A stretch of DNA of 64,000 nt. Origin: Shewanella aestuarii. GTDB lineage: Bacteria > Pseudomonadota > Gammaproteobacteria > Enterobacterales > Shewanellaceae. Positions 37,689 to 48,954 of this stretch are shown here, piece after piece. The stretch lies in assembly GCF_014647215.1 (NCBI RefSeq), contig NZ_BMOT01000001.1:310001-374000 (forward strand). Reading direction: 5' to 3'. Each line of letters starts with the position of its first letter. Position 1 is the first letter of the stretch. The notes under the pieces were generated by a model, which had not been told where the DNA came from, did no database searches, and was given only the letters and a program-made list of their open reading frames with translations. The position numbers were made by a program, and so were the translations under genes.

Positions 37689-38705
37689 ATGTCTATGAAT
37701 ACAATAAAAACGCGACTATTAGCCAGCTTGATCCCATTTTTTACCATTATTTGTTTGGCGGGATATTGGTATGCAAAAGATATTTTAGAATACAAAAAAC
37801 AGCCTTTAGCCATCACAGAAGCAACACAAATTACGGTTAGTGCAGGTACTTCTTTAGTCAAACTCACTCAAGAGCTAGAGGAAAAAGGGATTGTTACCGA
37901 CAGCTGGAAAACACGATTTCTCGTTAAGCTTGAGCCTCAATTTGGGCAAATTAAAACCGGTTTGTATCAAATGATGCCTGGTGACAAGCTGGTTGATTTT
38001 TTGAATCGCGTTAGACTTGGTCAGGAAGTGGCTTTTTCGGTAACATTAATTGAAGGTAAAACCATTAAAGAATGGCTGCCAGTATTGAAAAACCTTGAGC
38101 ATATGCCGTTTGAAGATGATGTTTTTAATCGTGTATTAGCGGCTAATGGCGATACTTCAGGATTACCTGAGGGCAAGTTTTTCCCCGAAACCTTCCATTA
38201 CCGCGTTGACGATGATTTATTTTCTATGCTGCAACGCAGTTATCAGATGATGCAAACCCATTTAGCTCAAGCTTGGGAGCAACGCGATCCTGATCTTAAA
38301 TTAAACTCTCCTTATGAGTTATTGATTATTGCCTCAATTATTGAAAAAGAAACCGCACAGGAATCTGAGCGCAACTGGGTAAGCGCGGTATTTAATAATC
38401 GATTAAAAAAAGGCATGCGTTTACAAACTGACCCAACCATTATTTATGGAATGGGCGACCGGTATAAAGGCAACATTACTAAAAAAGATATATTAGAAAA
38501 AACAGCCTTTAATACTTATAGAATCGATGGGTTACCACCGACACCTATTGCAGCCCCAAGCAAAGCGTCTTTATTTGCAGCCGCAAATCCGGCTAAAGTG
38601 AATTATTTATATTTTGTGTCAAAAAATGATGGTAGTCATATTTTTTCATCGACTTATAAAGAGCATAACCGTGCAGTTAATGAATACCAGAGAAACAGAA
38701 AATGA
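37689..38705 (+). CDS. mltG: Endolytic murein transglycosylase MltG
   Basis: 338 residues. One N-terminal TM anchor (about 10-28), a LysM-like domain and the YceG catalytic domain with SIIEKET containing the catalytic Glu. It cuts nascent glycan strands at the inner membrane. It overlaps tmk by 4 bp. Confidence 0.96.
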   Translation: MSMNTIKTRLLASLIPFFTIICLAGYWYAKDILEYKKQPLAITEATQITVSAGTSLVKLTQELEEKGIVTDSWKTRFLVKLEPQFGQIKTGLYQMMPGDKLVDFLNRVRLGQEVAFSVTLIEGKTIKEWLPVLKNLEHMPFEDDVFNRVLAANGDTSGLPEGKFFPETFHYRVDDDLFSMLQRSYQMMQTHLAQAWEQRDPDLKLNSPYELLIIASIIEKETAQESERNWVSAVFNNRLKKGMRLQTDPTIIYGMGDRYKGNITKKDILEKTAFNTYRIDGLPPTPIAAPSKASLFAAANPAKVNYLYFVSKNDGSHIFSSTYKEHNRAVNEYQRNRK

Positions 38706-39337
38706 GTCAAACAGGACAGTTTATTGTTATTGAAGGATTAGAGGGCGCGGGTAAGTCCAGTGCTATCGACTTAGTCCATAGTATCATTACCGCAGCAGTC
38801 GGCCATGAGCCTGTTTGCACTCGAGAACCTGGTGGTACGCCATTGGCAGAGAAAATCAGGGATTTAGTTAAAATCGCTGAACCCAATGATCCCTTATGTG
38901 ATGAAGCGGAATGCTTACTATTTTATGCGGCGCGTACTCAATTAATTGCTAATGTGATTAAACCTGCATTAGCGAAAGGACAATGGGTACTCGGGGATCG
39001 TCATAATTTATCATCGCTTGCGTATCAGGGTGGTGGTAGAGGACTGATGCCTTTAGTTAAAGCCATTAGCGATGCCAGTTTGCATGGCTTTAAACCTGAC
39101 TTAACACTGTATTTGGATATTGAACCTAGTTTAGGCTTGCAACGCGCATCGCAGCGTGGTGCACTGGACAGAATTGAGAAGCAGCATATTGCGTTTTTTG
39201 AACGTGCTCGTGAAACATTCCTCCAGTTTGCCGCGCAAGACAGTTCGATCATTGTGATTGATGCCAGTCAAACGATGGAAAAAGTGCATCAAGATATCCG
39301 TGCACAATTAACCAAAAGACTCTCATCAGCAGCATAG
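38702..39337 (+). CDS. tmk: Thymidylate kinase
   Basis: 211 residues. P-loop [19 protein letters not shown] and [13 protein letters not shown] motifs are intact. It converts dTMP to dTDP. The mltG-tmk-holB order is conserved across gammaproteobacteria. Confidence 0.97.
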   Translation: MSQTGQFIVIEGLEGAGKSSAIDLVHSIITAAVGHEPVCTREPGGTPLAEKIRDLVKIAEPNDPLCDEAECLLFYAARTQLIANVIKPALAKGQWVLGDRHNLSSLAYQGGGRGLMPLVKAISDASLHGFKPDLTLYLDIEPSLGLQRASQRGALDRIEKQHIAFFERARETFLQFAAQDSSIIVIDASQTMEKVHQDIRAQLTKRLSSAA

Positions 39338-39435
39338 CTGCATCGAAGAGTCTCTGTCTTGTATAAATGGCCACTCATTCGCTGTAAAAGTATTATTGAA
39401 AGGTATACAGGCCCTAGCTATCCTCTGGGAAGATA

Positions 39436-40395
39436 ATGACCGATTACACTCTGACACAATTACCATGGCTATTGACCCCATTTGAGCGGTTTGCTCGACT
39501 TTGTTACCGAAATGAACATAGTCATGCACAGTTAATTCCAGTGGATGTGGCATTAGGCGGTATTCAACTGGCTGCAGATATGGCACAAATGGCATTGTGT
39601 GGAGACAGAACCCCTGTCGGTGCCTGCGGTCAATGTAAGGCTTGTTTATTGTTTAAAGCGGGTAACCATCCCGATTTACATTGGATCCGCAGTGATGGCA
39701 GTCAAATTAAAGTTGATCAAATCCGAGAGCTTTGCCAATCTTTGATCCACACAGCGCAGCAATCAGGCGCTCGGGTTGCGGTTATTGAACACAGCGAGCG
39801 GATGAACATAGCTGCTGCAAACGCGTTGCTAAAAACCTTAGAAGAGCCTGGTAGTAATACATTACTGCTATTACAAACAGATACACCGGCAAATCTATTA
39901 CCCACAATCACCAGCCGTTGCCAAAAAATAGCCTTTATAACACCAACTCGAAACGAGATTATTGACTGGCTGGCACAGCAAAACTTATTACCCAAGGCTG
40001 ATGCTCAGGGGAATCGCCATGACGTAACCTGGTGTTTAGGTGTCGTAGGTGGACCAATCAAATTAGCACAGAGTTTGGCATCTAAACACTATCAACAGTT
40101 ACTTGATTATCGTCAGGATTGGTCGGCAAGTTTACAGTCGGGGCATCTGCAAAACAGTTTATTAAAATTATCAGAACAACAAATTATTGATGCCTTGAAG
40201 GTTTTATATTTGTACTTGAGGCAATATGTGTTAAAAAGTAATAAGTTAAATCCTCTTATTCAGTCAAGAGTGATTGAATTAGCAGGTGATGTGATGCACA
40301 TGAGTCATAAATTGACTACAATGGCTAATGTAAACACTCAAGCCTTGTGCCAAAATTATGTATTACAATTCAGGCATGTGCTTGCACTCACTTAA
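39436..40395 (+). CDS. holB: DNA polymerase III subunit delta'
   Basis: 319 residues. AAA+ clamp-loader fold with the four-Cys zinc module (C-x8-CGQCKAC). The P-loop is absent, as normal for delta'. SEEMN-like HSERMNIAAANALLKTLEEP is conserved. It begins 98 bp after tmk, with GGGAAG upstream. Confidence 0.94.
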   Translation: MTDYTLTQLPWLLTPFERFARLCYRNEHSHAQLIPVDVALGGIQLAADMAQMALCGDRTPVGACGQCKACLLFKAGNHPDLHWIRSDGSQIKVDQIRELCQSLIHTAQQSGARVAVIEHSERMNIAAANALLKTLEEPGSNTLLLLQTDTPANLLPTITSRCQKIAFITPTRNEIIDWLAQQNLLPKADAQGNRHDVTWCLGVVGGPIKLAQSLASKHYQQLLDYRQDWSASLQSGHLQNSLLKLSEQQIIDALKVLYLYLRQYVLKSNKLNPLIQSRVIELAGDVMHMSHKLTTMANVNTQALCQNYVLQFRHVLALT

Positions 40396-40459
40396 CGATT
40401 ATACTTGTTGAGTTTAGTCAGCTTCAGAATTACTCATAACTAGAGAAGTAAAAGATACT

Positions 40460-40786
40460 ATGGTCGACTTGGTGGTTAACTACGATACATTGCATCAGCT
40501 ATATCGTGCCTATATGCCGTTTATTAAGCCGGCGGGTTTATTTGTGGCAACCACAGAAAGTCATTTTTTAGGCCAAGAGCTCACCATTGCCTACCGTTTA
40601 CCTAATACAAGTCAAGTCAATGAATTTAAAGGTTCGGTTGTGTGGATCAATCCGATAGGTGCATCCGGTGGACGCCCTGCAGGTATTGGGATTAAAATTA
40701 AAACCGATCCTGAAAGCCATAAACATCATATCGAAAAGCTATTAGCCCAAGAATTATCATCAGGTGATTTGACCTGCACCATGTAG
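40460..40786 (+). CDS. pilZ: Type IV pilus PilZ-domain protein
   Basis: 108 residues, the length of single-domain PilZ. It lacks the RxxxR motif for c-di-GMP, as does Pseudomonas PilZ itself, which works by protein contacts in pilus biogenesis. Position between holB and tatD is the classic pilZ locus. Confidence 0.88.
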   Translation: MVDLVVNYDTLHQLYRAYMPFIKPAGLFVATTESHFLGQELTIAYRLPNTSQVNEFKGSVVWINPIGASGGRPAGIGIKIKTDPESHKHHIEKLLAQELSSGDLTCTM

Positions 40787-40831
40787 CTCGGTATCCTCTG
40801 CATCCCATTTATTTAAATCATCTCTTTAACT

Positions 40832-41620
40832 ATGCTAATTGACTCTCACTGTCACCTTGACCGTTTAAAAGCGGCGCCAGATCATGCTGCAATGCAAATC
40901 ATCATGAATAATGCTAAGGCTCAAGGAGTCGATTATTTATTATGTGTCAACGTGCGCCAGCAAGGTTTTGAGCTAATGCGTGATAAAGTTGCGCAGTTTG
41001 ATAATGTCTTTTTATCATCCGGTGTTCATCCGTTAGATGTTAAAGAAGGTTTAGATGTTGCACAAATCAGACGCTTTGCAACCGATCCTAAAGTGGTCGC
41101 CATTGGTGAAACTGGTCTAGATTATTTTTATGCTGATGAAACTAAGCAATTGCAGCAGCAATGCTTTGAGCAACAGATTGCACTAGCGGTTGAAGTGAAC
41201 AAACCGTTAATTGTCCATACCCGTGATGCTAGAGAAGATACGATTGCCATGTTAAAAAATGGCCAAGCCGATAAAGTGGCGGGAGTGCTACATTGCTTTA
41301 CAGAAACATGGGAGATGGCAAAAGCGGCTATCGATCTCGGTTTTTATATCTCAGTGTCAGGCATAGTGACCTTTAAAAATGCGGGTGATTTACGCAGCGT
41401 AATTCGTAAAGTACCTAAAGACAGGTTGTTAGTTGAAACCGATTCACCCTATCTTGCGCCTGTTCCTCATCGAGGACAAGAAAACCAACCCGCTTATGTT
41501 AAAGACGTGGCAGAGTTTGTTGCTGAGTTACGCGGTGAAAAATATCAGGATTTAGCTGATTACACATCCGAAAATTTCTTTGCCTTGTTTAAAGATGCCG
41601 CCAAATTAGTGGGTCGATAA
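40832..41620 (+). CDS. TatD-family metal-dependent deoxyribonuclease (YcfH-like)
   Basis: 262 residues. Metal ligands are visible: HCHLD (6-10), GETGLDY, HTRDA, HCFTE and TDSPYL. TIM-barrel nuclease or hydrolase of the cytosol, last gene of the operon after holB-pilZ. Confidence 0.92.
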   Translation: MLIDSHCHLDRLKAAPDHAAMQIIMNNAKAQGVDYLLCVNVRQQGFELMRDKVAQFDNVFLSSGVHPLDVKEGLDVAQIRRFATDPKVVAIGETGLDYFYADETKQLQQQCFEQQIALAVEVNKPLIVHTRDAREDTIAMLKNGQADKVAGVLHCFTETWEMAKAAIDLGFYISVSGIVTFKNAGDLRSVIRKVPKDRLLVETDSPYLAPVPHRGQENQPAYVKDVAEFVAELRGEKYQDLADYTSENFFALFKDAAKLVGR

Positions 41621-41991
41621 TTACCTACGCCAGTATGTAATCAATCGATTGTAAATACAGTTCACCGGTACGATAGCTTGATTAACTTCAACCATATTTG
41701 TTAAATTTTTAGCCAAAAAAAAGACTCAAAACGATCCAGTTGTTTTGAGCCTAGGGGAATGGCTCTTTGCAGAGCCGTGCGCTAGAGTGGAGGGACATAT
41801 GTACAAATTATAGACAGTGTTTTTTAGCTTTGCCTAATAAATTAGTGTTATTTTTGTACATATTCTTAGTCAATTAACATTACGGCGACAAACTCTCGAT
41901 TTATTAGATAATTAACCTCGACTCTGGTTAAAAATTTCATTGGCTAACTGGCCCTGATAAATCAGTTAATTGAAAATCCATTCAAGCTATA
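41621..41991. other. Intergenic region between tatD and rsmF
   Basis: It contains the terminator at 41723-41750, a perfect hairpin GGCTCT-TTGC-AGAGCC (41761-41776) and an 11 bp inverted repeat ATATGTACAAA / TTTGTACATAT (41797-41807 / 41853-41863). No ORF was found. Confidence 0.6.
41723..41750 (-). terminator. Terminator-like hairpin downstream of rsmF
   Basis: CTCAAAAC and GTTTTGAG form an 8 bp stem with a 9-base loop; a run of eight A on the plus strand gives a U tract for minus-strand RNA. It is 240 bp after the rsmF stop and may also serve tatD read-through. Confidence 0.7.
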
Positions 41992-43446
41992 TTATTCAAT
42001 GATGGTGACATTATCTCTAACCAATTCCCGTGGAAGGTTGTTTTTTAGTCTATGGCCTAAATGCTTTACTACACCTAAAACACTTTGATGATGGCTGACT
42101 AACATTTCGCCCTGGGGATGTTGTGATAACCATTGCTGATTTTCAACACTAAAACTTGTGGTTTCAATGTCACGTCCCATTAAAAATTGTTGTGCTTGCT
42201 GGGCTGACAGTTCAATACAATGCGGGTTTGTTTCAGTTGAACCAAGTAAAGCCTGTACAGCTTCGTGTTTGACTTTAAAACCTTTTTTCATTGCATCTGC
42301 CAGTTTTAGACCGATACGCTGAAAACGCATTTTGCCAATTAGTGAAGTGAAATTATTCGGAAACAGCCAAAATTCATCATCACGTTGCATTACACAAGTG
42401 TCCATTGGCAGTGTAATACTAAAACTGTCTGTTAAGTATTGTGTGAGTGCCATCTGTTGCTTTTCTGTAGCAGGTATAAAAGGAAAGTTCTTCTGTAATT
42501 TAGGTTGTTTTTTAATACGCTCTACAGTGGCTGTTTTTTTGATTTTAGCGACAAAGAAACCTTCACTATCATATATTTGTGGCCAGACATGTAAAAAACC
42601 TTCAGGGGTACAAGCCACTTGTGCATTAGGGAATAAATCGTTTAATGGCAAAAACTCTACCGCATCAGGATAGGTTTGCTGTAAGTGATAACAAATTTGC
42701 TGATTCTCTAACTGACTTAATGTACAGGTTGAATACACTAAGGTTCCACCGGTTTTTAATGCTAAAAAAGCCGATTCAATTAAATCCTTTTGGGTATCAG
42801 CTATAGCCATCACATCACTAATATCCCAATTTTTTAGCGCATGAGGATCTTTTCTGACTGTGCCTTCACCGCCGCAGGGGGCGTCTAATAAAATGGCATC
42901 AAAGGTTTCATATAAATATTCGCCAAATACCCGGCCATCGAAGTGGGTCAGGGCTACATTACTGGCGCCCATGCGCAGCACATTAGCATGCAAGACCTTC
43001 ACTCGACTTGCTGAATATTCATTGGCAACTAATAAGCCTTGGTTTTGCATTAAAGCCGCTATTTGGGTGGTTTTTGAACCAGGAGCTGAAGCCACATCTA
43101 AAATCATGTCAGTTTGTGATATGTCATCAAATAATGCAGTAGGTGGTAACATTGAGCTGGCTTCTTGAATGTAAAATAGCCCCTGAATGTGTTCAATGAG
43201 ATTACCCGGCTGTAGTTGTTCATCATGGTTTATCCAAAACCCATCCTTACACCAAGGGATAGGTTCAAATTGCCAACCTTTAGGCTGCATTATTTGTATA
43301 AAGTCAGCGCTGCTGATTTTTAAGGTATTAACCCGTATAGATTTTCGCAGTGGTTTATCGCAAATGGCGATAAATTCATCTAGGCAAAGATGTTCAGGTA
43401 ATTCTTTAGTGATGTGTTTGATAAAATTTGGATTTAATTGAACCAT
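41992..43446 (-). CDS. rsmF: 16S rRNA m5C1407 methyltransferase RsmF
   Basis: 484 residues from the ATG at 43446; the in-frame GTG six codons earlier is less likely, as homologues start near this point. SAM motif DVASAPGSKT, catalytic DAPCGGEG and STCTLSQLENQ carry the two cysteines of RNA m5C enzymes. The C-terminal PUA-like region is present. It methylates C1407 of 16S rRNA. Confidence 0.94.
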   Translation of the reverse strand: MVQLNPNFIKHITKELPEHLCLDEFIAICDKPLRKSIRVNTLKISSADFIQIMQPKGWQFEPIPWCKDGFWINHDEQLQPGNLIEHIQGLFYIQEASSMLPPTALFDDISQTDMILDVASAPGSKTTQIAALMQNQGLLVANEYSASRVKVLHANVLRMGASNVALTHFDGRVFGEYLYETFDAILLDAPCGGEGTVRKDPHALKNWDISDVMAIADTQKDLIESAFLALKTGGTLVYSTCTLSQLENQQICYHLQQTYPDAVEFLPLNDLFPNAQVACTPEGFLHVWPQIYDSEGFFVAKIKKTATVERIKKQPKLQKNFPFIPATEKQQMALTQYLTDSFSITLPMDTCVMQRDDEFWLFPNNFTSLIGKMRFQRIGLKLADAMKKGFKVKHEAVQALLGSTETNPHCIELSAQQAQQFLMGRDIETTSFSVENQQWLSQHPQGEMLVSHHQSVLGVVKHLGHRLKNNLPRELVRDNVTIIE

Positions 43447-43559
43447 AATGCAGACATTGTTCACTCTCGTGGCATAATTAACAGGATCATATCATGGAAT
43501 GTGGCCGCAAGGTTGCATTGGGATGACAAACCCATAACCATTATTAAAAAGGACAGGGT

Positions 43560-44786
43560 GTGCTGAATCGAGTTTGGTTAGGCTTTTTTATCACTGCGGC
43601 GATTGCCATCTTATTGCAGTTGATCTCAGGTAATATAACAGTCTTGAACGATTCTGTTAGCGCACTTTTTGCCAGCGCAAAATTGGCGGCTGAAATCTCG
43701 CTAGGCTTAATTGGCGTTTTAGCGTTATGGATGGGATTAATGCAAGTTGGCGAGAAAGCTGGTGTTGTTGGGTTATTTGCCAAACTTTTCGAACCTTTAT
43801 TATCTCGACTGATGCCAGAAGTTCCCCGCGGCCATGCTGCATATGGCAGTATCAGTATGAATTTAACCGCCAATATGTTGGGGTTAGATAATGCTGCAAC
43901 GCCACTGGGGTTAAAAGCGATGCAAGACTTGCAAAGCTTAAATACCGACAAAACCGTTGCCACTAACGCACAAATCCTGTTTTTGGTACTCAATACTTCT
44001 TCAGTGACACTGGTACCTGTGACAGTGTTTTTATATCGCGCTCAGCAGGGTTCGGCATCTCCAGCTGAAATATTCCTGCCCATCTTACTTGCGACCTGTG
44101 CATCGACATTGGTTGGTTTAACTGTCGTGGCGATTGTTCAACGTATTTCTTTACTCAATAGTGTGATTCTTGGGTACGGCGCATTGCTTTTGTCATTATT
44201 AATGGCCTCGATGTTTTATTTGCTCAGCTTGAGCGCCGAAGCGATTGGCGAGGTGTCTAGCGTGTTAGGTAATGGTATTTTATTATTACTAGTCCTTTGT
44301 TTTGTCATTGTGGCCGGCATAAAAAAAGTGGCTATTTATGATGAGTTTATTGAAGGCGCCAAAGGCGGATTTGAACAGGCAATTAAACTTATACCTTACC
44401 TATTAGCCATGTTGTTAGCCATTGGTTTACTCAGAGCCTCTGGCGCGCTTGATTATGTACTACAAGGGTTAGCTGGGGTTGTATCTTGGATGGGGTATGA
44501 CACGCGTTTTATTGATGCAATGCCAACAGCGATAATGAAACCTTTTAGCGGATCAGGTGCTAGAGCCATGATGTTAGAAACCATGGAGCATCATGGTGTT
44601 GACTCGTTTGCGGGTAGATTAGCGGCAATTTTTCAGGGCAGTACTGAAACAACTTTTTATGTCTTGGCGGTTTATTTTGGCTCTGTAGGAATTCGAAATG
44701 GACGCCATGCGTTGGGATGCGGATTAGCAGCTGACTTAGGTGGTATAACTGCCGCCATTGCGGTGTGTTACTGGTTTTACGGTTAA
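43560..44786 (+). CDS. SpmA/SpmB-like nucleoside-recognition membrane protein
   Basis: 408 residues, GTG start at 43560 with AAAGGACAGG upstream. It has two nucleoside-recognition (Gate) halves corresponding to fused SpmA and SpmB, with about ten TM segments. Motifs include LGLDNAATPLGLKAM in the first half and GSTETTFYVLAVYFG in the second. Function in non-sporulating bacteria is unknown; a transporter is likely. Confidence 0.88.
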   Translation: MLNRVWLGFFITAAIAILLQLISGNITVLNDSVSALFASAKLAAEISLGLIGVLALWMGLMQVGEKAGVVGLFAKLFEPLLSRLMPEVPRGHAAYGSISMNLTANMLGLDNAATPLGLKAMQDLQSLNTDKTVATNAQILFLVLNTSSVTLVPVTVFLYRAQQGSASPAEIFLPILLATCASTLVGLTVVAIVQRISLLNSVILGYGALLLSLLMASMFYLLSLSAEAIGEVSSVLGNGILLLLVLCFVIVAGIKKVAIYDEFIEGAKGGFEQAIKLIPYLLAMLLAIGLLRASGALDYVLQGLAGVVSWMGYDTRFIDAMPTAIMKPFSGSGARAMMLETMEHHGVDSFAGRLAAIFQGSTETTFYVLAVYFGSVGIRNGRHALGCGLAADLGGITAAIAVCYWFYG

Positions 44787-44857
44787 ACGACATCGCGCTT
44801 TATTGTTTCGCCAAGCTGTCCCTGTGAGGATAATACTCATCTAAATAGGTAGGAAAA

Positions 44858-44886
44858 CCTTATTCGTATGCACATTACGAATAAGG
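44858..44886 (-). terminator. Terminator of the alpha/beta hydrolase gene
   Basis: CCTTATTCGTA and TACGAATAAGG form a perfect 11 bp stem with a 7-base loop. On the minus strand it is followed by TTTTCC. It is 20 bp after the hydrolase stop. Confidence 0.8.
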
Positions 44887-44905
44887 CACTAGTTTAAGTC
44901 GCTGC

Positions 44906-45721
44906 TTATTGCTGCTGATAAAAGTTTTCCAATAGAGTATTGATTTGTGCGGGTTGTTCAACCATGGCTAAATGCCCAGCACCTGCAAGGTGATGTAAAC
45001 TGGCACCATCAATATCATCACTCATTAAGTAACTTTCTAATACTGTCCTAAGTTGATTTTCCACCCCGATGATAACCAGTGTCGGTAAAGTGAATTGCTC
45101 AACCAATTCCATGGTGTCGCGTTTATAAATAGCCATATGAGCAAAACGGCTTAACACAGGAACTTGCTGACTGTCGATTTTGATTAATTGTTGGCTGAAT
45201 TGATTTACCAGATTGTGATCTGGTTTTCCCTTAGCAAACATCAAAGTACTGATAGTGTTGGCCAGCTCTTCTGTGATGATTTTTGTTTGGTTCATTACGT
45301 CTAACCATTGCTGATACTTGACGCAATTAACTTCTGGTTCAAAGCCGATAAATGCATTTAGCATGACCAATGATTTCACTTTCGATGGTTGCAGTAACAC
45401 CATTTCCGCTGCAATAGCAGCGCCACAGCCGTGTCCAATAATGTGATATTCTGCTATCTCAATATCAGCTAAAAATTGTGCTATATGGCTAGCCACATCG
45501 ACTAAATTTCTTGTTTTAGCTGGAATGAATTTACTGTCGCCATGCCCCCACAAGTCTATGGCAATACAGCGATAATGCTGGCTTAAATGTGTCACTTGTG
45601 CCTGCCAAATCTGCCTGTCAGCAAATAATCCATGCAGGAGTACAACCACATCACCTTGACCGTGATCGGTGTAATGCAGTGGTTGTTGTTCGATTAAAGC
45701 TTGTTTTGAATTCGATAACAT
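44906..45721 (-). CDS. Alpha/beta hydrolase with altered nucleophile elbow
   Basis: 271 residues from the ATG at 45721; the longer frame begins at TTG and is unlikely. The fold is clear: LLHGLFADRQIWQ (oxyanion loop), DLWGHGDS and a late GAGHLAMVEQP with the catalytic His. The nucleophile elbow reads IIGHGCGAAIA where the family has GHSxG, so the expected Ser is Gly and a Cys follows. It may be inactive or use a different mechanism. It lies downstream of dapE and the M15 gene. Confidence 0.88.
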   Translation of the reverse strand: MLSNSKQALIEQQPLHYTDHGQGDVVVLLHGLFADRQIWQAQVTHLSQHYRCIAIDLWGHGDSKFIPAKTRNLVDVASHIAQFLADIEIAEYHIIGHGCGAAIAAEMVLLQPSKVKSLVMLNAFIGFEPEVNCVKYQQWLDVMNQTKIITEELANTISTLMFAKGKPDHNLVNQFSQQLIKIDSQQVPVLSRFAHMAIYKRDTMELVEQFTLPTLVIIGVENQLRTVLESYLMSDDIDGASLHHLAGAGHLAMVEQPAQINTLLENFYQQQ

Positions 45722-45902
45722 AGTGAGACTCAATAATTGATCAAGATGGCTTTGATAATTGTTCGCCGCCAGTAAAAATATAGTCAAAAACTAGGGCGAT
45801 GGACGTCAGCAGACGCTTGTATTCTAATTTGGCTATCGTTTCATCTATTTGTCATGCCTTGTTTAAAATGCAGTACTTTTAAACAAAATAACCCCTGTAA
45901 CG

Positions 45903-48081
<2,179 letters not shown>

Positions 48082-48209
48082 TCTGAATACTCCCTTTATG
48101 ATTTACTGCGCTTTGGGGTGTGATACAACATTGTGGCATTGTGATTAAGCTTGAACAAGATAAAGGCGCGTGTTTGAAGATATTTCACCCATTAGATATC
48201 ACAAAAGAA

Positions 48210-48234
48210 AAAGCAGATAATCAATATCTGCTTT
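48210..48234 (-). terminator. Terminator of the ptsHI-crr operon
   Basis: AAAGCAGATA and TATCTGCTTT form a perfect 10 bp stem with a 5-base loop. An A-rich stretch on the plus strand provides the U tract. It lies 50 bp after the crr stop. Confidence 0.85.
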
Positions 48235-48283
48235 TCTAACACGCATGTCGATTGGTATCGACGCTATTAATTGACTCAGTTGT

Positions 48284-48799
48284 CTATGATAGCTGAACCG
48301 TGAAAATAATGTCTTTTCCTGCTGTGACATGACCTTGAGGGGATTTATCTAGCCCTTTAATGTCTTCCATATTGGCAAGTACAACAGGAGTTAACAGGCT
48401 TTCCACTTGCCCCTGTAAGAAGGCTAAATCAAAGGACAAAATTGGCTCCCCGGCTTTAACTTGTTGCCCTTCCTCGGCAAGACGTTTAAAACCATTACCA
48501 CGAAGTTCTACAGTGCCGACGCCAAAATGAACAAATAGTTCTAATCCTTGTGGTGACTCTATACTAAATGCATGATTAGTTTCAAAAATTTTACCTATGG
48601 TGCCGTCAATAGGGGCGAGTATAAATTCACCTTCTGGATTGATGGCAATACCATCGCCAACTATTTTTTCGGCAAATACCACATCGGGTACTTTTTCAAT
48701 GGGTACGATTTGTCCGGAAACCGGTGCATAGATAGCAATACCCCCAGTGAGTTCTGGTTGGCCTGAAATTAGTCGACGAATACGGCTTAAAAATCCCAT
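48284..48799 (-). CDS. crr: PTS glucose-type EIIA (Crr)
   Basis: 171 residues from the ATG at 48799; the longer frame from 48862 runs through the intergenic region and is not homologous. The active-site histidines are H76 and H91 (VHFGVGTVEL, H91 the phosphorylated one). It carries phosphate from HPr to sugar permeases and regulates permeases and adenylate cyclase. It is separated from ptsI by about 155 bp. Confidence 0.95.
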   Translation of the reverse strand: MGFLSRIRRLISGQPELTGGIAIYAPVSGQIVPIEKVPDVVFAEKIVGDGIAINPEGEFILAPIDGTIGKIFETNHAFSIESPQGLELFVHFGVGTVELRGNGFKRLAEEGQQVKAGEPILSFDLAFLQGQVESLLTPVVLANMEDIKGLDKSPQGHVTAGKDIIFTVQLS

Positions 48800-48954
48800 T
48801 TGAGCAAGCCTCTTGTTATTGTTGTTTTCATTATAGTTGTCTCTGGCCAACTTATAACACATTCTAAGCTTAACTAAATACTTTGATTGATTTTTACATC
48901 TTGATTATCAGTGTGTAATTAGTGCGATTTGGATAACGTGCTGCCAAATCAGTA

